Positions 30,865 to 38,564 of a DNA stretch of 38,564 nt are shown here, in pieces; positions within the stretch are counted from its first letter, which is position 1, and every line of letters starts with the position of its first letter. The notes under the pieces were generated by a model. The model was not told the DNA's origin. It ran no database searches and saw nothing but the letters and a program-made list of their open reading frames with translations. A program made the position numbers and the translations under genes. The DNA lies in the NCBI GenBank assembly GCA_913009575.1, contig CAJVWH010000005.1, forward strand, positions 1 through 38,564. Direction: 5' to 3'. The DNA comes from an uncultured bacterium (GTDB taxonomy: Bacteria > Patescibacteriota > Minisyncoccia > UBA9983).

Positions 30865-32304
30865 ATGGAAAAATTTTATATCACAACTGCCATTGATTAT
30901 GTTAACGCGGCTCCGCATTTGGGCCATGCATTGGAGAAGGTGCAGGCTGACGCGATTGCCCGATATCAAAGATCTCTTTCTCAAGAGGTTTATTTTTTAA
31001 CCGGCACCGACGAGCATGGTATAAAAATAGTGCGTTCGGCCGAGCAGACCAAAAAGAACACCCGTGAATTTGTTGATGAGAATGTTAAAAAATTTCAAAA
31101 TCTTGCTGAAAAATTAAACATATCAAATGACAATTTCATCCGCACCTCCGATAAAAGGCGGCATTGGCCGGGAGCACAGGCACTCTGGAAAAAACTTGAA
31201 GAAGCTGGAGATATTTATAAATCAAAATATAAAGGATATTATTGCGTTGGTTGTGAAGCGTATATTACTGAAAAAGATTTAGTGAATGAGAAGTGTCCCT
31301 ATCACGACAAGGAGCCGGAATTGATTGAAGAGGAAAATTATTTTTTTAAGCTTTCCCGTTATATTGACGAGATAAAAAAAAGAATTGAAAATGAAAAATT
31401 AAAAATTATTCCCCAAAGCAGAAAAAACGAAATTTTATCAATGATTAAAAGCGGTGTGAAAGATATCAGTTTTTCACGACCAGCAGAAAAACTGGGAGGA
31501 TGGGGCGTTCCCGTACCGGGAGATGAATCACAGTTGATGTATGTATGGTGTGACGCTCTTTCCAATTATATATCCGCCCTTGGTTACGGTTCAGATGACC
31601 AAAAAATTTTTGATAAATTTTGGCCGGCGGAGTTACATATAATCGGAAAAGATATTTTGCGTTTCCACGCCATTATCTGGCCGGCAATGCTTTTGTCCGC
31701 CGGCTTAAAACTGCCAAAGCAAATTTTTGTACACGGCTTTATCCTCTCAAAAGGCAGGCGGATGTCAAAAACACTCGGCAATGTTATTGACCCCTTTGAT
31801 TTAATTGGAAGATACGGTACGGACGCGGTGCGCTATTATCTTCTGCGAGAGATAACTCCCTTTGAAGACAGCGATATTACGGAAGAAAAATTCAAGGAAG
31901 TTTATAATGCCAATCTGGCGAACGGACTCGGTAATTTAACAGCGAGGATTATGAAGATGAGTGAACAATACTTGTCCCAATGCTCCCATCCCCGACATCC
32001 GATGTCGGGGATGGGAGTGCCGAAAGAATATCATGAATTTATGGATAATTATGAACTGAACAAAGCGATGGATTTTATTTGGGATAAAATTTCCGAATTG
32101 GATTTGCATATCCAAAAAACAGAACCCTTTAAGGTGGCTAAACAAGACAAAGAGAAGGCAAAAGAAATTTTACGGTATTTGATATCGGAACTCAGCCAAA
32201 TTGCGATAACACTCAGGCCGTTTTTACCGGAAACTTCCGAAAAAATTCTGGATGCCATTAAGCAAAACAAAATGCCAAAACCGTTGTTTTTAAGGAAAAA
32301 ATAA
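30865..32304 (+). CDS. metG: Methionyl-tRNA synthetase
   Basis: 479 residues, without the C-terminal tRNA-binding domain found in longer forms. HIGH motif as HLGH (18-21, NAAPHLGHALEKVQADAIARYQR), zinc-knuckle CVGC...CPYH, the signature TGTDEHGIK, and the KMSKS loop as RMSKTLGNVIDP. The anticodon-binding domain begins at ~388 (DNYELNKAMDFIWDKISELDLHIQKTEPF). A 35-bp perfect palindrome encodes CSHPRHPMSGMGVP (residues 373-386) at the junction between the catalytic and anticodon domains, an in-frame insertion where homologs have a short linker. Confidence 0.95.
   Translation: MEKFYITTAIDYVNAAPHLGHALEKVQADAIARYQRSLSQEVYFLTGTDEHGIKIVRSAEQTKKNTREFVDENVKKFQNLAEKLNISNDNFIRTSDKRRHWPGAQALWKKLEEAGDIYKSKYKGYYCVGCEAYITEKDLVNEKCPYHDKEPELIEEENYFFKLSRYIDEIKKRIENEKLKIIPQSRKNEILSMIKSGVKDISFSRPAEKLGGWGVPVPGDESQLMYVWCDALSNYISALGYGSDDQKIFDKFWPAELHIIGKDILRFHAIIWPAMLLSAGLKLPKQIFVHGFILSKGRRMSKTLGNVIDPFDLIGRYGTDAVRYYLLREITPFEDSDITEEKFKEVYNANLANGLGNLTARIMKMSEQYLSQCSHPRHPMSGMGVPKEYHEFMDNYELNKAMDFIWDKISELDLHIQKTEPFKVAKQDKEKAKEILRYLISELSQIAITLRPFLPETSEKILDAIKQNKMPKPLFLRKK
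31983..32017. repeat. 35-bp perfect palindromic element inside metG
   Basis: Arms ctcccatccccgacatc and gatgtcggggatgggag are exact reverse complements with one centre base. GC-rich compared with its surroundings and in frame. It is the longest palindrome seen and would form a very stable hairpin in the mRNA. It encodes a His/Pro/Met/Gly-rich stretch unlike its flanks. Confidence 0.85.
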
Positions 32305-32325
32305 GGTACCCTTAAAAATAGAAAC

Positions 32326-32337
32326 TAAAGATCTTTA
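32326..32337. promoter_or_regulatory. Perfect 12-bp palindrome upstream of the nitronate monooxygenase-like gene
   Basis: taaagatcttta, a possible operator, 9 bases before the strong Shine-Dalgarno. No promoter hexamers of good quality can be named here. Confidence 0.3.
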
Positions 32338-32346
32338 AATAAGAAA

Positions 32347-32351
32347 GGAGG
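32347..32351 (+). promoter_or_regulatory. Strong Shine-Dalgarno that fixes a GTG start
   Basis: aaaggaggtg gives a core GGAGG at 32347-32351. The GTG at 32351 overlaps it and cannot be the start; the GTG at 32360 follows after 8 bases. Confidence 0.75.
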
Positions 32352-32359
32352 TGGTTCCG

Positions 32360-33457
32360 GTGTTTCCATCATTAATAATCAAGGATATAAAAATTGAAGT
32401 TCCTATTATTCAGGGAGGTATGGGAGTGGGAGTTTCCCTTTACCCACTGGCGCGTGCCGTTGCGACTGAAGGAGGCGTAGGTATCCTTTCCAGTGCGACT
32501 CTTGACAGATTACTGTCTAAGCGTTATCGGAAAAAAATCAATGCTTATGAATCTGCTTATAGAGAGGTTACTCTTGCAAAGAGCGGAGGTGGGGTTACCG
32601 GTATAAATATAATGGTGGCCCTTGTGCGTGATTTTGATGATTCGGTGAGGGGTGCGATTGACGCGGGTGTTGATATGATAATTTCCGGCGCGGGTTTGCC
32701 GATATCTCTGCCATCAATTGCACGGCCCAAACACACCGCCCTTATTCCCATAGTATCGTCGGTCAGAGCACTCACTATTATTTGTAAAAAGTGGGAACGG
32801 CAAGGGTATCTACCCGATGCTGCGGTATTGGAAGGACCGCTCGCAGGTGGTCATCTGGGTTTCCGAATGGATCATTTAAACCTTGAGGAGAATCTTTTGG
32901 AGAACCTGCTGTTACCGGTTAAGGATGTAGCCCGCAAATTTGGTGATTTTCCGATAATAGTGGCCGGAGGCATTTATACCCACGATGACATCTGTCAATT
33001 TTTGAAACTGGGCGCTGACGGGGTGCAAATGGGTACGCGGTTTCTGGGAACAAAAGAGAGTTCTGCCACATCCGAATACAAGAATGCGCTGTTACGAGTT
33101 AAGCGGGAGGATATAATCGTCGTTGATCCTAAAAAAAATCCTCCCGGTTCACCTTGTGGATTGCCTTTTAGAATAATAAGGCAATCGCCAATGTATCAAG
33201 AAACATTGCGCCGCAGACGTCCGCCAAAGTGCGACAAAGGTTTTGTCCTCTTGAAAGACGAGAAAGGCAATTTTACTCGTTGCCCGGCCAAGGAAAGCAA
33301 TGAAGCTCATTTTTGCATTTGTAACGGGCTTTTAAGCTCTGCAGGCTACAATCCCGGAAAAGAAAAACCTCTTTATACTGTTGGAATCAACGCGCATCGC
33401 GTAGACCGGATTGTTTCCGTGCGCGAACTGATGGATGAACTAAAAGGCAAAAGTTAA
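32360..33457 (+). CDS. Nitronate monooxygenase/2-nitropropane dioxygenase-family FMN enzyme
   Basis: 365 residues from GTG 32360. TIM-barrel FMN oxidoreductase: IIQGGMGVGVS, AVATEGGVGILSSA, EGPLAGGHLG, and the phosphate site PIIVAGGIYTHDDICQFLKLGADGVQMGTRFLGTKES. In family members the substrate is an alkyl nitronate such as propionate 3-nitronate; related proteins act in fatty-acid synthesis (FabK). An unusual cysteine-rich C-terminal tail (PPKCDKGFVLL...CPAKESNEAHFCICNGLLSSAGY) might bind a metal or FeS cluster. The strong Shine-Dalgarno and GTG start differ from the neighbours, suggesting separate acquisition. Confidence 0.85.
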   Translation: MFPSLIIKDIKIEVPIIQGGMGVGVSLYPLARAVATEGGVGILSSATLDRLLSKRYRKKINAYESAYREVTLAKSGGGVTGINIMVALVRDFDDSVRGAIDAGVDMIISGAGLPISLPSIARPKHTALIPIVSSVRALTIICKKWERQGYLPDAAVLEGPLAGGHLGFRMDHLNLEENLLENLLLPVKDVARKFGDFPIIVAGGIYTHDDICQFLKLGADGVQMGTRFLGTKESSATSEYKNALLRVKREDIIVVDPKKNPPGSPCGLPFRIIRQSPMYQETLRRRRPPKCDKGFVLLKDEKGNFTRCPAKESNEAHFCICNGLLSSAGYNPGKEKPLYTVGINAHRVDRIVSVRELMDELKGKS

Positions 33458-33505
33458 AACATGGAAATTAAACCATGCGATAACTTTTGCCTTATTTATT
33501 TTTTC
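33444..33505 (+). terminator. Large rho-independent terminator
   Basis: Perfect 13-bp stem aaggcaaaagtta / taacttttgcctt, starting inside the last codons of the gene, with an inner hairpin catgg/ccatg, then a T-rich run (atttatttttt). It separates the nitronate monooxygenase-like gene from tatD and hosts the tatD -35 in its 3' arm. Confidence 0.85.
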
Positions 33506-33515
33506 ATCATATACT
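33487..33515 (+). promoter_or_regulatory. Promoter of tatD
   Basis: TTGCCT (33487-33492), 17-base spacer, TATACT (33510-33515), ATG 33525 after 9 bases. The -35 lies in the 3' arm of the preceding terminator. Confidence 0.5.
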
Positions 33516-33524
33516 GAAAATATT

Positions 33525-34322
33525 ATGGATAGTCCGAAACTTTTTGATATTCACTCACATTTGAATTTTTCCAGATTTGACGAGGATAGGGAGGAAGTAA
33601 TAAAAAGAATGCGGGATAATGGCATTTGGACCGTTTGCGTCGGGGTGGATAAAAAGACCTCGCGGGAGGCGATAAAATTGGCGGAAAAATATGATGAGAT
33701 TTTTGCGGCAGTTGGTTTGCATCCGACGGAGGATTTAACAACGGGATTTTCAAGTGATGAATTTGAAAAATTAGCCCGCCACCCGAAGGTGGTCGCGATA
33801 GGAGAATGCGGATTGGATTATTACAGAATTGAGAATCAACCCGCCGAGGCGGAGCAAATTCGGCAGAAAGAAGTTTTCGCACGGCAAATTGAACTGGCGA
33901 TAAAAATAAATAAGCCACTGATGGTTCATTGCAGAAGCGCACACGGTGAGACCCTGGAAATTCTTTCTTCTTATGAGGGAGCCAGGGGGGACATTCATTT
34001 TTTCTCCGGTGCGTGGGAGCAGGCGAGAAAATATTTTGATTTGGGCTTCAGTATTTCTTTCGCGGGCCCGATAACCTTTGCGGATGAATACGATGAAGTG
34101 ATAAAAAAATCCCCCTTGGACAAAATAATGGCGGAAACCGATTCTCCGTTTGCCTCTCCGGCGCCGCATCGCGGAAAAAGGGGCGAACCATTGTTTGTGA
34201 AGGAAGTTGTCAAAAAAATCGCCCAAGTTCGGGGGATTTCTTATGAAGAAGCCGCCGAGGCGGCCACCCGAAACGCCTTAAATTTTTTCAATTTGCGGAC
34301 AGCCCCAAAAACTACAAAATAA
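33525..34322 (+). CDS. tatD: TatD-family metal-dependent DNase/hydrolase
   Basis: 265 residues. Metal ligands and motifs of the amidohydrolase-like TatD family: FDIHSHLNF (H10, H12), GECGLDYYR (Glu), MVHCRSAHGET (His), DIHFFSGAWEQA (His) and AETDSPFASP (Asp). It is a 3'-5' exonuclease in DNA repair and breakdown. Its last 11 bases overlap the convergent atpC gene, so no space for a terminator remains. Confidence 0.93.
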   Translation: MDSPKLFDIHSHLNFSRFDEDREEVIKRMRDNGIWTVCVGVDKKTSREAIKLAEKYDEIFAAVGLHPTEDLTTGFSSDEFEKLARHPKVVAIGECGLDYYRIENQPAEAEQIRQKEVFARQIELAIKINKPLMVHCRSAHGETLEILSSYEGARGDIHFFSGAWEQARKYFDLGFSISFAGPITFADEYDEVIKKSPLDKIMAETDSPFASPAPHRGKRGEPLFVKEVVKKIAQVRGISYEEAAEAATRNALNFFNLRTAPKTTK

Positions 34323-34554
34323 CGGACACTTTATCGCCCTTAATGTAGCATTCCCCGCCGGGGATTTGCGCGGACTCTTTTTTGCCGTCCGCCTTTTGCA
34401 AAATAACTTCGCCCTTTCGCAAAAGGACGAAAGATTCGGCGTGTTCGGGCAACACCTGCATTTGCCCCGCAAAAGCCGGCAATGAAACACTCGCCAAGTT
34501 GTCATACGTGGCGGTTTTTTCCGGAGAAGTGATTGCGCAAGTTATCGTAGCCAT
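34312..34554 (-). CDS. atpC: ATP synthase epsilon subunit, beta-domain only
   Basis: 80 residues, against about 135 for the full subunit. The N-terminal beta-sandwich is recognisable (ITSPEKTATYDNLASVSLPAFAGQMQVLPEHAESFVLLRKGEV...QIPGGECYIKGDKVSVIL). The C-terminal helical hairpin that inhibits ATPase is missing. Membership is supported mainly by position: it starts 2 bases after atpD on the same strand. Without the helices, auto-inhibition would be lost. Confidence 0.8.
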   Translation of the reverse strand: MATITCAITSPEKTATYDNLASVSLPAFAGQMQVLPEHAESFVLLRKGEVILQKADGKKESAQIPGGECYIKGDKVSVIL

Positions 34555-34556
34555 TT

Positions 34557-35942
<1,386 letters not shown>

Positions 35943-35963
35943 CATCATTTAAAAACGATAATA

Positions 35964-36806
35964 TTATTTCAATTTCAATCTCTTTATATTTTTCACCTTT
36001 GGAAGATAATTTTTACTTGTTGAAACTTTTTTGCCGCTCCTTTTTTCCAAATCTTTTCGCGCTTTGCCCGCTATGCTTCCGCCATCCCGCGCGGCAATTT
36101 TATTTTTATTAAAACCCTGAGCGTTTTTATTTCGGGCAATTTCTGTTGTTGACGCTTCGCCAAGCATCGTAAAAATCAATTCTAAATCATTCATGTGGTC
36201 CCGTAAATTTTCTCTTTCCAATCCTTTGAATTTTTGGTATTCACTTGGTGTTATGCCAAAAGTCGCTTTGGAAATTTCCGCAGTTAAAATTACGTATTCT
36301 TGCCCCTCTTTTACTCCTCGAGTTTTCCATTCATCTGTTAAGGTTTCTCGAACTTCAATGCCTCGCATTCTCTTTTCAATCCACGCGTCGGGGTATCCTT
36401 TTGCTTTATATAACGCTCGCGCGCGTTTTGTTGCCAACTCGGGGTTTTCAATTTCTTGTACTCGTTCATAACCAACTTTTGCCAGCCAGCGTTTGAATGG
36501 CTCGGCTTTTGGCGAGGGAATTGATTGGATTATACGAAAAACACCCTCTGTATTGGCGCTTATTATCTCTCTCTTTTTACCGTCTTTGGCCAGCATTTCA
36601 AGGTGGGTACAAATTGTACCCCAGTAGGAATTAAGCTCCGGGTCGCGTTGCCTCATTCTTTTTATGTACTGTTTTACATCCGCGCTGTCCGTAAGCGTCT
36701 CAACAATATCCGCAACCGAAAACCACCACTCATTTTTATAAATAATTTTACGGATTTCTTTTTTTTGAAAAATCGCGATTTTTGTTGTTTGAATTTTCCC
36801 CTCCAT
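35964..36806 (-). CDS. BRO-N domain protein (DinD/phage antirepressor-like)
   Basis: 280 residues. The N-terminal BRO-N-type domain is clear (IAIFQKKEIRKIIYKNEWWFSVADIVETLTDSADVKQYIKRMRQRDPEL...FRIIQSIPSPKAEPFKRWLAKVG). The C-terminal half (ERVQEIENPELATKRARALYKAKGYPDAWIEKRMRGIEVRETLTDEWKTRGVKEGQEY..., ending in a basic tail) matches the domain layout often annotated in Patescibacteria as DinD-like or phage antirepressor. BRO-N binds DNA. No integrase or other phage gene is near, so it may be a resident regulator. It sits between atpD and the PAP2 gene and has its own promoter. Confidence 0.8.
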   Translation of the reverse strand: MEGKIQTTKIAIFQKKEIRKIIYKNEWWFSVADIVETLTDSADVKQYIKRMRQRDPELNSYWGTICTHLEMLAKDGKKREIISANTEGVFRIIQSIPSPKAEPFKRWLAKVGYERVQEIENPELATKRARALYKAKGYPDAWIEKRMRGIEVRETLTDEWKTRGVKEGQEYVILTAEISKATFGITPSEYQKFKGLERENLRDHMNDLELIFTMLGEASTTEIARNKNAQGFNKNKIAARDGGSIAGKARKDLEKRSGKKVSTSKNYLPKVKNIKRLKLK

Positions 36807-36810
36807 AAAT

Positions 36811-38412
36811 TTATTTTAGCATAATAATGTAAATTTTTCCGTCAGTGAAAAATTGGTCCCCGGAAAAGTTTTGCCCTATAGCCGGCTTAACGAATTGTAT
36901 CTTCCGGAATTCTCCAATCAATCCGGTTGAGCGCAAATCATTTAATAAAAATTCCCTTTCAGTGTCTATATCGGGATTGATTTTATGGGTAACTCCCCAC
37001 TTTATTCCAATATCAAGGCTTGCCGTTCCGACATAAATCCTTTCCCCGTTTTTCAGCCGGTATGGCGTCAGCCAAAACCGCGCGTGGTGGCGCTGGCGGA
37101 CATTTTGGATATCGGTAGGCTTTTCAAAGCCAAAATTATGAACCTGATTATTCCAAAAATCCGGCGTCATTGGCGCTTTAAGGTACTCTTTTTTCAAAAA
37201 TGCCGCCTTGGCGATTTTCATCAGCGAGAAAAAACTCACTTCATCCGCCAAATGCCATTCGGCGCTCCGAAAGGCGCCGATTAATTGGGTGTCATTCTGG
37301 GCGACAATGAGAAAACTGAGCGGCTCTTGATGCGCGCCCAAAATGGTTTCCGTATATTTTGGAAGGCGGACTTTTGAAAAAATATCCAGCGCCCCGCGCG
37401 CGGAAATTTCTTTTTGGGGAAACGGTCCGAGCTCAAGCGAGGGATGATATTGGTTCGCGAAACCGGCGTAAAAAAGAATTGCGCCAAAAATTAACGCCAA
37501 AGAGATAATTTTTTTTCTCTTTGGGGCGAAAAGTTTCGGCGGGCGCGCCGCTTTTATTTTTCTCGCTGTCATCCATTCACAAAGGCTGATGGCAAAAATC
37601 ATCCAGAGCAAACCGAGAAGATATCCCCCCCATATGTCGCTTAAATAATGCACTCCCAAATAAAGCCGGCTGAAGCCAATCGCCGAAATAATCAGCAAAG
37701 TAGTGAATAAAATGCCGATTTTATGTTTCCGCTTTTTTACCCTTCGTGTCAGGGCATAGGCGAGAAAACCATAGAAAGCGACTGCAATCGCGGCATGTCC
37801 GCTTGGGAAAGAAAAAGAATGTTCGGTGTAAACCGCCACCTCCGGACGCGGGCGATGAAAGAGAATCTTGGCGAAAAAAACGAATATTTGGCTGCTCGCG
37901 ATGGAAATCAAGAATGGCGCGATATACAATTTCTTTCCCCACATCCAAAAAAGCGCTACGGAAATCGCGGTAAAGGCAAAAATCACTTGCCATTTTCCGA
38001 ACAATGTTATCCAAAGAAAGATTTTTATCAAACCCGCGGAATGGAAAGCGGCGAGAAGATTTTCTACGCGAATATCGGTTGCGGCAACAAGGGGAGAATT
38101 AATAATGTCTTCGGTAATACCCAAAAAAAGAAAGAAAGCGTAAAGAAATGCCGTACCCAACAGGGTGAGGGGCAGGCCCGAAAATTTATTTTTATTGAAC
38201 CTCTTTTTTAAAAAACTGAAAAGCCGGGGATGTTTTCCAATAAAATTTTTAACATCCTTATTTTCAAGAATTGCCGTTTTTATTGACCGCCAAAGGGAGC
38301 CGATAAAACAGAAAAACCGCTTGCCTTTTTTTACAACCAAACGCTCCACGCCGTAAAAAACAATCAGGAAAATTATAATGCCCGCTATAAATAAAATATT
38401 TAAGAAATTCAT
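36811..38412 (-). CDS. PAP2-superfamily phosphatase with LssY-type C-terminal domain
   Basis: 533 residues from ATG 38412. The ORF-track protein (564 aa) begins with translated adapter, so its first 31 residues are partly artefact; no start codon lies between the adapter and this ATG, but the gene could also be truncated. The PAP2 phosphatase motifs are complete: K-x6-RP (KILFHRPRP), PSGHA and SR-x5-H-x3-D (SRLYLGVHYLSD), within about eight membrane segments. The last ~230 residues form a soluble domain with WNNQVHNFGFEKPTDIQNVRQRHHARFWLTPY and TASLDIGIKWGVTHKINPDIDTERE, as in LssY. It probably dephosphorylates undecaprenyl or phosphatidyl phosphates. Confidence 0.88.
   Translation of the reverse strand: MNFLNILFIAGIIIFLIVFYGVERLVVKKGKRFFCFIGSLWRSIKTAILENKDVKNFIGKHPRLFSFLKKRFNKNKFSGLPLTLLGTAFLYAFFLFLGITEDIINSPLVAATDIRVENLLAAFHSAGLIKIFLWITLFGKWQVIFAFTAISVALFWMWGKKLYIAPFLISIASSQIFVFFAKILFHRPRPEVAVYTEHSFSFPSGHAAIAVAFYGFLAYALTRRVKKRKHKIGILFTTLLIISAIGFSRLYLGVHYLSDIWGGYLLGLLWMIFAISLCEWMTARKIKAARPPKLFAPKRKKIISLALIFGAILFYAGFANQYHPSLELGPFPQKEISARGALDIFSKVRLPKYTETILGAHQEPLSFLIVAQNDTQLIGAFRSAEWHLADEVSFFSLMKIAKAAFLKKEYLKAPMTPDFWNNQVHNFGFEKPTDIQNVRQRHHARFWLTPYRLKNGERIYVGTASLDIGIKWGVTHKINPDIDTEREFLLNDLRSTGLIGEFRKIQFVKPAIGQNFSGDQFFTDGKIYIIMLK
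36813..36821 (-). promoter_or_regulatory. Extended -10 promoter of the BRO-N gene
   Basis: Minus strand TGc-TAAAAT (36821-36813), then aaattt and ATG 36806. The box overlaps the last codons of the PAP2 gene (ATGCTAAAATAA). Confidence 0.6.
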
Positions 38413-38448
38413 ATTATTTTGTGCACCGCGAAGCTTTCCAGTTGTTTC

Positions 38449-38564
38449 AGATCGGAAGAGCGTCGTGTAGGGAAAGAGTGTAGATCTCGGTGGTCGCCGT
38501 ATCATTAAAAAAAAAAAAAGAGAACAACTATAAAGACCGCATACTAAATATAAAATCTATACCC
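38449..38564. other. Non-biological end: Illumina universal adapter, poly-A and junk
   Basis: 38449-38506 match the Illumina universal adapter read in reverse complement (agatcggaagagcgtcgtgt ... cgccgtatcatt), followed by 13 A (38507-38519) and ~45 bases of noise. It mirrors the 13 T of the left end. No second index is present. The peptide MIRRPPRSTLFPYTTLFRS in the ORF track comes from this adapter. Confidence 0.98.

Noticed and set aside
34347-34365. ccccg/cgggg palindrome in atpC
   Set aside because: Five-base arms only, and it encodes the normal PGGE motif.
35964-36806. Prophage remnant around the BRO-N gene
   Set aside because: No integrase, structural phage gene or attachment repeats flank it; the gene alone is not enough.

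Overview
The window looks like a metagenome-assembled contig from a Candidate Phyla Radiation (Patescibacteria, probably Parcubacteria-like) bacterium. The reasons are the compact gene layout, minimal r-protein and enzyme forms (short PGK, RecO without its C-terminal part, epsilon subunit without its helical domain), ComEC split into two genes, many small toxin-antitoxin pairs and type IV pilin-like surface proteins. TGA is used as a stop. Only bases 187-38448 are biological: both ends carry Illumina adapter sequence, a 13-base homopolymer and junk. The two ORFs at the ends therefore start with adapter-encoded peptides.

Layout: (1) 187-2046: tail of a secreted beta-rich protein and a CPHC-thioredoxin/CcdA-type membrane protein. 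(2) 2047-5062: an accessory stretch (HicBA, TolB-like propeller plus M23 peptidase, RelE-type toxin-antitoxin) punctuated by two extra, diverged copies of the 3' end of the CcdA-type gene. (3) 5065-9230: r-protein operon L23-L2-S19-L22-S3-L16-S17-L14-L24 under a good sigma70-type promoter, starting at L23, lacking L29 between L16 and S17, and stopping after L24. (4) 9308-13122: three pilin-like genes. (5) 13104-15047: tpiA-pgk, ending in a bidirectional terminator shared with a HIT protein. (6) 15564-20539: recJ, RNase HI, split comEC, ndk. (7) 20541-20737: a structured RNA, probably 6S RNA, with its own promoter and terminator. (8) 20751-25095: small membrane protein, beta-CASP nuclease, SLOG protein, amino-acid permease, recO. 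(9) 25099-32304: anchored surface protein, glyS, M16 protease, AI-2E-type exporter, metG. (10) 32326-34322: nitronate monooxygenase-like gene and tatD. (11) Minus strand 34312-38412: atpC, atpD, a BRO-N protein and a PAP2-LssY phosphatase.

Two cross-cutting patterns stand out. First, many first genes of transcription units have a -10 box, often with an extended TGn, only 6-10 bases before the start codon. This predicts leaderless mRNAs. Strong Shine-Dalgarno sequences are concentrated on the accessory tolB-like/M23 pair and the nitronate monooxygenase-like gene. Second, perfect or near-perfect palindromes with tiny centres sit in frame inside tpiA, comEC (two) and metG, reminiscent of protein-coding palindromic elements. 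Together with the repeated 3' end of the CcdA-type gene, these are the best candidates for undescribed biology here.
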